From positions 42,533,779 to 42,597,778 of the forward strand of contig CM043970.1 in assembly GCA_014529385.2 (NCBI GenBank): DNA of 64,000 nucleotides. The letters run 5' to 3'. Position 1 is the stretch's first letter. Each line of letters opens with the position of its first letter. The stretch comes from Adiantum capillus-veneris (lineage: Eukaryota > Streptophyta > Polypodiopsida > Polypodiales > Pteridaceae). The notes under the pieces were generated by a model that did no database searches, had not been told where the DNA came from, and worked only from the letters and a program-made list of their open reading frames with translations. Positions 58,318-64,000 of the stretch are shown here, piece by piece. Position numbers and translations under genes: made by a program.

Positions 58318-58430
58318 GAAGTTTTTAACGTCGTAGGAACAATAGCAAGAGGCCTCAAAGATCTATTGACTCAAAGACCTCTTAGCCAATAGGGAACCAA
58401 GATAACCAATCTACCACACTTTAGTGATAT
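58318..58430 (-). repeat. SINE-like repeat, copy 1
   Basis: On the minus strand TGTGGTAGATTGGTTATC (A-box-like) is followed by AGATCTTTGAGGCCTCTTGC and TGTTCCTACGACGTT. It shares these with the copy at 58497-58615. Its B-box region is worn. Confidence 0.5.
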
Positions 58431-58496
58431 GAAGGTTATTCCAGTTTCCTCGCTTTCTTCACTCTCTCCCACACACAAGCACAAGCGCGAGCACGA

Positions 58497-58615
58497 GAAG
58501 TTTTCATCGTCATAGGAACAATCCCAAGAGACCTCAAAGATCTATATGACAGGGCTTGAACTCGAGACCTGATACTCAAGAGAGAACTGAGATAACCAAT
58601 CTACCACACTTGGTG
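58497..58615 (-). repeat. tRNA-derived SINE-like repeat, copy 2
   Basis: On the minus strand TGTGGTAGATTGGTTATC (A box) is followed about 30 bp later by GGTCTCGAGTTCAAGCCC (B box), then AGATCTTTGAGGTCTCTTGG and TGTTCCTATGACGATG. A and B boxes at tRNA spacing point to a tRNA-related pol III promoter as in plant SINEs. Confidence 0.6.
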
Positions 58616-59020
58616 GGAGATATTCTCACAATGAACCTTGTTCTGGCTTCATTGGCAGATGTAGCTTTCTTTCCTTCTTTCTATCATAAGTAGTTGGAAA
58701 AATCCCAGTACGCTACTGAGGCTCACATACTTACTCAGCACAACCCATATTTTCTTAATTAGTACCAATTAAAAGTAATAGCAGCACAGAGACCTTCCAA
58801 ATTCGAGATCCCATAAATCGTATCAAAGATAGAACGTGACTTCCACCAAGGCTAGTCTTGCACAAGAGAGGATCTTCAAGTTTCAAGCTAGCATATTCAA
58901 ACCAAGGATAAGTTGTGACTATCAAAGCCACCCACACTGCTCAAACTAACCACCACAACCTTCAATGTATGCATACCTCGGAGAAAAGGATACCAAAAGG
59001 AGGCTTCAGTGCACTTCTGG

Positions 59021-62000
59021 CTAACCTTTATCCATAACATTGACATATGCGATACGCCTAGCATTTGCATAAATATTTGACATGCTAACATACACGGCAG
59101 CATCATTGGGCTGTAGTTGCAATGCACAATCATATGCTCTTTTGCCCAATTCTACATGGCCATGTACTCGGCATGCACCTAGCAATGACAGCCAAAACAC
59201 TAAATCGGGTTGCATCGGCAATCTTGACAGCATACTCTCCACCTTGCCAAAATCTCCTGCACGACCAAGAAGATCGGCCATGATCACATAATGTTTCAAC
59301 TCCGGACATAGCCCACATTTTCTGCTCATATAGAGGAAGAGTTCAAGACCGCCTTCAATGAGTCCAGTATGACTACAAGCCATTAGAAGAGCAGTAAAGG
59401 TGAATCTTGAGGGCTGGCTGTCTCGACAACACATTTCTACAAAAGACTCTAAGCTTGCCATGAGGTTTCCTTCTCCTGCAATAGCAGTAAGCATTGAGTT
59501 CCATGACTCCATGCGAGGCTGATGAATCCCATCAAAGACTGCTTGGCAATCTATCATCCCACCACAACATCCATTTGCATGTATGATGGTGGTTTCCACA
59601 AAAGAGCTCTGGTCAAGGCCAGAACAAACAGCCGCAAAATGGATATGCTGACAAACGGCTATGAGACCCGTCTCGCTACATGCTTGCAAGATGCAAACGA
59701 GAGTGATACCATTTGCTGCCACCCCTTGCTTTTGCATTTCTTTGAATAGTTCCAAAGCTTGATCTCCATCCCCTTGCTCGACAAGCCCCGACAGCATTGC
59801 ATTCCATGATACGATATTGCGTTCGCGTATGCCGCCAAACACGTCGACTGCAGTTATAAGTCTTCCATGTTTGCCATACATGCGCGTGAGAGTGTTACCC
59901 ACAAAAAGATTTGTTGTCAGACCTCTTTCCTGAGCTTCAACGTGTAATGCTTGACCAATATCAAAGGATGTAGACGACTCTTGTGCAACTTCATCTTCCT
60001 TCTCTTCCAGTGCACTGGCAGCTCGTATCACAATGACAAAGGTCTGAGGATCTGGATTGGCCCCAACTTTGAGCATGTGTGTAAATAATCGCAATGCCAA
60101 CTTTCCTTTGCCTTGTTCAATGTAGGCAGAAAACATTGCATTCCATGAAATTACACTGCTTCCGGACAGACTGGTAAAAACTCTTTCTGCTTCATTTAAA
60201 GCTCCACACTTGGCATAAGATGTTATGAGAGAGTTAGCTACAAAGACTTGAGAGGAGAAACCCTCCTTTTTAGCATCAGCATGTAATGCACGAACAATCT
60301 CTAAAGAGATCAGTTTTCTCCAATCCAAGCTTGATGTGGCTTCATCAGTATCTGTCAAGGCGCTGCATGCTTGAAGCGTGGTGACAAACGTACGTTCATC
60401 TGGACGCACACCTTCCTCTACCAACTGCCTGTAGAGTCGCATGGCTGAATTACTATAACGTTGTTCAAGATAAACAAAAAGCAAAACATTCCATGTGGTA
60501 ATGTCATGTTTGGAAAATGAAAGAAACACTTTCTGAGCTTCCAAAACTTTCCGACACTTCCCATAAAAGTTAATAAGTGTATTGCTGATAAAAACATTGG
60601 CAGAAAACCCCAACTTACAAACGTCCATATACAACATCTGGCCGAGGGCCATACACTTCTCAACTCCTGTTGCATTCTCATCCCCTTCTTCTATACAAAT
60701 AATGCATGCCTGAAGAGTGCTCACAGCTGTCCTTTCATCCAAAATAATGCCTGCATCCACCATTCTCTCATAAAGCATTAAAGCCTCATTACCTAAACAT
60801 TGATCGACATAAGCTGACAACATTACATTCCAAGATACTACATCCTGCTGAGACAAGCCATTGAATACCTTCTCAGCATATACAATACTACCACACTTTC
60901 CATACATACTTACTAATATGCCACCTATGTAGGCATCTAAAGCAAACCCTCTTTGCTTTGCATCTTCATGCAATGCCTGACCAATTTCCAAAGTATGTTT
61001 CTTAGATAATTGCGCTCCTAAAGCATCCACTTTCTCCTCAGCCAAGCAGCAACATGCTTGAAAAAAGAGAACATAAGCTTGTGCATCCAAATGGTATCCT
61101 TCTTTGAGCAGCTGCCTATACCCTAATAAGACCCGTCTTCCTTGACCTTGTTCAACATAACTCTTAAGCATTGTGGTCCAAGTAACTACATTGTGCTGAG
61201 ATAACCTGCTAAACACACCCTCCGCCTTTGCAACATCACGGTACTTGCCATACATACACATGAGGGTGCTCGCTACGAGAAGGTGCGAAGTGAAACCTTT
61301 CTTATGCGCGTCAGCATGGAGTGCTCGACCAACATCAAAGCCATCAAACTCTTCCTCTTCTTTATTGCAACATGCTTTGATTGCCATGACAAAAGTGAGC
61401 TCATTCGGTTCCACACCCTCCACATGCATTTGCCTGAAGAGCAGTAGAGCCTGGCTTGGTTCACCATGTTCTATATAACCTGTAAGCATAGCATTCCATG
61501 ACACTACATTGCAATGCTCCATCTCGATAAAAACAGATTCTGCCTCCTCCATGCTTCCACACTTTCCATGCATGCTAAGAATGGAGTTTGCAATGTATAA
61601 ATTTGATATAAGACCTTTCTGCTTTACTTCAATTTGTAGCTTCCGGCCCACTTCTGGGTCTGGTATATTACTGCATGCCTTGAAGAGGCTTACATAAGCA
61701 TAGCGATCCGGTTCATAAGCATCCTCAAGCATAGATTGATACATTTGAAGCGCTTGCTGCCACTTCCCACATCCTACATAGCCACAAATCAAAGCAGACC
61801 ACGAGGAAACAGATCTCTGTCGCAGTGTGCGATGTATTTTCCAAGCATCATCGACACCTCCACAGCGTGCCAAGGTAATGAGCAAGGAATCACTGAGCAG
61901 CCCAGCATACTCTGTCCTCTGAGATCCCACATGCGCTGCCACTTTCTTTGCAGCAAATAGGGCCTTCTTCTTGAGGCAGGTATTGAGGAGGGAGATATAG

Positions 62001-62242
62001 ACATCATCAGAGAGACCTTGAGGTGTTTTAGCAAGGACCTGGAGGGCGTCGTCAAGCTGATCATTTTGGCAGAGAGAGAGAATCTTCTCATGTGATGTGT
62101 CCTCGCAAAAGGACGTGTGAGCGGGTGCATTTTGAAGAGTTCCGAGCCTGCGGTAAATGATTGGGTAGCAGGGTCTCGTCCTGGCGACACAGAAGCGGCT
62201 CAAACAAACGCCTGAGGAGGCCCCCATAGAGGGATGATGCAC
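59021..62242 (-). CDS. Pentatricopeptide-repeat protein, PLS class with partial E domain (1073 aa)
   Basis: A single exon. The first 45 residues are rich in Arg, Ser and Cys and almost free of acidic residues, which suits targeting to mitochondria or plastids. From about residue 75 PPR motifs run nearly to the end. Eight P motifs are marked by W(N/S/T).(M/L)L..Y (SSWSALICGYVG, VVSWNAMLTGYIE, VVTWTTMLKSYVE and so on), each with L and S partners (GRALHADAHKKG, MYGKCGS). The last motifs are FTALLMACSHTGLIEGGLEL and LLGRAGDFGKVESMLSRLP, then an E motif (LVFWLSLLGACRVHGHVELG, LSN-like SNIYANARR) that stops early; no E+ or DYW domain. Such proteins bind organelle RNA, often for C-to-U editing or processing. 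Five L motifs carry acidic insertions. No intron is needed. Function is inferred from family. Confidence 0.92.
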   Translation of the reverse strand: MHHPSMGASSGVCLSRFCVARTRPCYPIIYRRLGTLQNAPAHTSFCEDTSHEKILSLCQNDQLDDALQVLAKTPQGLSDDVYISLLNTCLKKKALFAAKKVAAHVGSQRTEYAGLLSDSLLITLARCGGVDDAWKIHRTLRQRSVSSWSALICGYVGCGKWQQALQMYQSMLEDAYEPDRYAYVSLFKACSNIPDPEVGRKLQIEVKQKGLISNLYIANSILSMHGKCGSMEEAESVFIEMEHCNVVSWNAMLTGYIEHGEPSQALLLFRQMHVEGVEPNELTFVMAIKACCNKEEEEFDGFDVGRALHADAHKKGFTSHLLVASTLMCMYGKYRDVAKAEGVFSRLSQHNVVTWTTMLKSYVEQGQGRRVLLGYRQLLKEGYHLDAQAYVLFFQACCCLAEEKVDALGAQLSKKHTLEIGQALHEDAKQRGFALDAYIGGILVSMYGKCGSIVYAEKVFNGLSQQDVVSWNVMLSAYVDQCLGNEALMLYERMVDAGIILDERTAVSTLQACIICIEEGDENATGVEKCMALGQMLYMDVCKLGFSANVFISNTLINFYGKCRKVLEAQKVFLSFSKHDITTWNVLLFVYLEQRYSNSAMRLYRQLVEEGVRPDERTFVTTLQACSALTDTDEATSSLDWRKLISLEIVRALHADAKKEGFSSQVFVANSLITSYAKCGALNEAERVFTSLSGSSVISWNAMFSAYIEQGKGKLALRLFTHMLKVGANPDPQTFVIVIRAASALEEKEDEVAQESSTSFDIGQALHVEAQERGLTTNLFVGNTLTRMYGKHGRLITAVDVFGGIRERNIVSWNAMLSGLVEQGDGDQALELFKEMQKQGVAANGITLVCILQACSETGLIAVCQHIHFAAVCSGLDQSSFVETTIIHANGCCGGMIDCQAVFDGIHQPRMESWNSMLTAIAGEGNLMASLESFVEMCCRDSQPSRFTFTALLMACSHTGLIEGGLELFLYMSRKCGLCPELKHYVIMADLLGRAGDFGKVESMLSRLPMQPDLVFWLSLLGACRVHGHVELGKRAYDCALQLQPNDAAVYVSMSNIYANARRIAYVNVMDKG

Positions 62243-62254
62243 CCATCATTCCAA

Positions 62255-62298
62255 GCTCGTGCTCGTGCTCGTGCTCGTGCTCGCCCTCGCCCTCGCCG
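62255..62298. repeat. GCTCGT/GCCCTC hexamer repeat in the PPR 5' leader
   Basis: Four to five copies of GCTCGT followed by GCCCTC variants begin 13 bp upstream of the PPR start codon, so they would lie in its 5' UTR. Confidence 0.85.
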
Positions 62299-62339
62299 CT
62301 TCTAGCCTAGTGCTTGCCTCTCTTAGAGTTTGAAACAGG

Positions 62340-62560
62340 GGAAAATTACCAAAGTGCCCCTTGTGGAGGTACATGGAATTTTTTTAATTTGAGGGGTAGT
62401 TTTGGAAGCAATTCTTACTCCAATCTTAGCATAAATTTTCCTTTCCGATGATTAAATCTTGGGAAGTTTTGGCAAGACATGAGCGGTAGTTTAGAAATTT
62501 TTGAAAATTGAGGGGTATTTTAGGAACTTCCACAAATTTAGGGGTGTTTTGGTACTTTTC
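62340..62560. repeat. Short dispersed repeat upstream of the PPR gene
   Basis: TTGAGGGGTAGTTTTGGAAGC (62390 region) and TTGAGGGGTATTTTAGGAAC followed by TTCCACAAATTTAGGGGTG (62500-62540) are related to each other and to 55440-55500. Such sequences are common in plant promoters and may be MITE remnants. PPR promoter elements would also lie here, but none could be told apart. Confidence 0.45.
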
Positions 62561-62579
62561 CCTTGAAACAATATATTGG

Positions 62580-63235
62580 CAGCCAAGTGAGCACTAATGG
62601 CGCCCCACAGGTCCAAAAAATAAATGGTTTGGGTGGGATCAACGACCCACATTCATCAGTCAATGTGGGTTGTTGATCACTTGTAAAAGTGTGATTCGAT
62701 AGTGATCAACACTCATTCCCTAGCCCCACTTGAACGCACTACCTCTTGTGTGCCTTCCATCAAGCTATCACGCGGTTCTATAATTGATGGTGTGGTAGTT
62801 ATAGGCGATGATTGCCTCTACTACACCACAAAACACTACCAAAAACACCAAGAAGATGGAGACAATCCGAAACTAAGTCTTGATTCCTCCTCACAAGAAC
62901 CTTCCTTTTACTCCAGAAAAAGCTATCAATTTGCATGCAACAAATCTCTCAATTGAAAGACCAAGAAGAATCAATGATTACATCCTTTCATGCATAAGCA
63001 AAAACTCTACAATAGACTCTTCATAAACACAAAAGAAACAACCATACCAAATCTGATTATCACCAAGCTTTATGAAGAGAAAAATGTAGAGGGGTGGAAG
63101 CATGAGTGGGTGGACCAAAAAAGTTGTGCCCGGGACATAGCTATTTGGAGAGTGAAGAAGCTCTATAAACCCTTGAGAAGTCAAATATTTGAAAAAAACA
63201 TTCCTTTTGAATGGTAGCATCCCCAATTTCTCCCG

Positions 63236-63237
<2 letters not shown>
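62580..63237. other. No recognised gene
   Basis: Open frames at 62702-62956 and 62990-63217 (plus) have no domain known to me. ATGTGGGTTGTTGATC/GATCAACGACCCACAT form a small inverted repeat at about 62637-62680. Confidence 0.45.

Positions 63238-63289
<52 letters not shown>
63238..63289. repeat. (CT)n microsatellite
   Basis: About 25 CT units. Confidence 0.97.
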
Positions 63290-63292
<3 letters not shown>

Positions 63293-63399
63293 AGGATTGA
63301 GAGCATCGTTTTGCTTCTTCTCCATCTTTATCTCATGTGCTGCAAAAAATGAAGTGTCTTGAGCCTTGCGGCAATGCCTTGAGACACAATGCTCACTCA

Positions 63400-63960
63400 C
63401 GTGTATATATGTGTGTCTTCTTTAATGCAAACTCCCCAAGTTGCCACGCTGACTTCGACACAAAGAGCATGGCACAACACAAGGCCCTGAAGTTGGCTCT
63501 TGGAGCGGCATCCCAATTTAAGGCAAAGAGGCCCTTCTATTTTGTTGGCATATATGCTGGAATGACAGGAAAACTCATGATGTGGAATTTCTTCACAAGT
63601 GGTCACGGAAAGGGAGAACCTGATGGGGCAAGAGCAGTTGTGAAGAGGGATCTAACACATGAGCAATTGAAGTGCAATGGAGCTCAGCTTAAGTGTGTTG
63701 CTGATGTTGTGCAAATTCCTTTGTCAACACCTATCCGATGGATCCATTGCACACTACCCTTCCAAGCATAGGCATGTAGAACGTCTATTTTGGGAGATCA
63801 AGCTGGGAGACGTAGACCAAGAGACTAGGTAGGATTGTGAAGTTGTCCCTGATGCACGCTTGATGCATTCTGTTCGTGGCTACTCAAAACAAGATGGCTC
63901 CTCCATTGCATATTGGGAAGCTATCTTGCTATTGTAGTGCATGCATGCAAAATTAGTGTA
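63400..63960 (+). pseudogene. Fragment of an uncharacterised protein family of suspected transposon origin
   Basis: 63337-63771 is open and reads ASQFKAKRPFYFVGIYAGM, MMWNFFTSGHGKGEPDGA and AVVKRDLTHEQLKCNGAQL. After a frameshift near 63768 the next frame gives RHVERLFWEIKLGDVDQET, a stop, then CEVVPDARLMHSVRGYS. I recall this pattern (DG..Q(F/Y)K, (S/T)(G/S)HGK...DG.(G/A)..(V/I)KR) from proteins in ferns, mosses and animals without known function. The invariant DG before QFK reads GA here. No N-terminal part is present. It is a gene remnant; no intron signals were judged. Confidence 0.55.
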
Positions 63961-64000
63961 GGAAACGTAGTAATAAAACACATGTGTCAAGTTGGAGCTT
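63772..64000. other. End of window
   Basis: Apart from the shifted tail of the preceding fragment (to about 63935) nothing further is recognised. Confidence 0.5.

Noticed and set aside
59082-61960. Plus-strand ORFs opposite the PPR gene
   Set aside because: Antisense shadows without motifs.

Overview
This window reads as nuclear DNA of a land plant with a large, repeat-filled genome. A seed-free vascular plant, probably a fern, fits best. The evidence is nested Ty3/gypsy and Ty1/copia LTR retrotransposons, abundant CT/GA and GT microsatellites, a long single-exon PLS-class pentatricopeptide-repeat (PPR) gene with acidic insertions of a kind I associate with ferns, and a decayed piece of mitochondrial rRNA. 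The species assignment is inference. The only gene that looks intact and host-owned is the PPR gene (59021-62242, minus). I saw no bacterial-type operons, CRISPR arrays or tRNA genes.

Layout, 1-37.8 kb: a three-level nest. The host is TE-1, a decayed minus-strand gag element seen in three pieces (1-1571, 13005-14306, 36775-about 37830). TE-2 (1572-13004, minus) sits in its gag; it has 1.5-kb LTRs, CTAG target duplication, PBS and PPT, and is non-autonomous: its gag reads straight into an unknown ORF with a membrane-like C-terminus and has no protease or RT. Inside TE-2 lies TE-3, a Ty1/copia element (4659-9676, minus, TSD TTTGT). TE-4 (14307-36774, plus) sits in the TE-1 leader; it is a Tat-like Ty3/gypsy element with 2.5-kb LTRs, gag, protease, RT, a decayed first RNase H, a better-kept second RNase H and integrase, all broken by frameshifts. 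TE-5 (16420-27796, minus, TSD CAAGC, two 956-bp LTRs) lies inside the 5' LTR of TE-4. It belongs to the TE-1 family, encodes gag and aspartic protease but no RT or integrase, has a 2.4-kb leader full of 24-bp palindromes, and carries a captured piece of a DEAD-box RNA helicase next to its 3' LTR.

37.8-53.5 kb: a graveyard of older retroelements (copia integrase, gypsy integrase, gag, protease and RT relics on both strands, diverged LTRs, and two non-autonomous-looking ORF regions I cannot name).

53.5-58.7 kb: gene-poor DNA with microsatellites, a copia primer-binding-site/LTR remnant, a G-rich fold-back repeat, a mitochondrial small-subunit rRNA fragment, a 70-bp tandem repeat in three copies and two tRNA-derived SINE-like repeats.

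58.7-64 kb: the PPR gene, short dispersed repeats, and a frameshifted fragment of a protein family of suspected transposon origin at 63.4-63.96 kb.

Working together: TE-4 and TE-2 share gag homology, a small pre-gag ORF, primer-binding site, polypurine tract and LTR start, so TE-2 looks like a non-autonomous partner of TE-4-type elements. TE-5 and TE-1 form a second family that also lacks its own RT and must borrow one. No retroelement here appears able to move by itself as sequenced.
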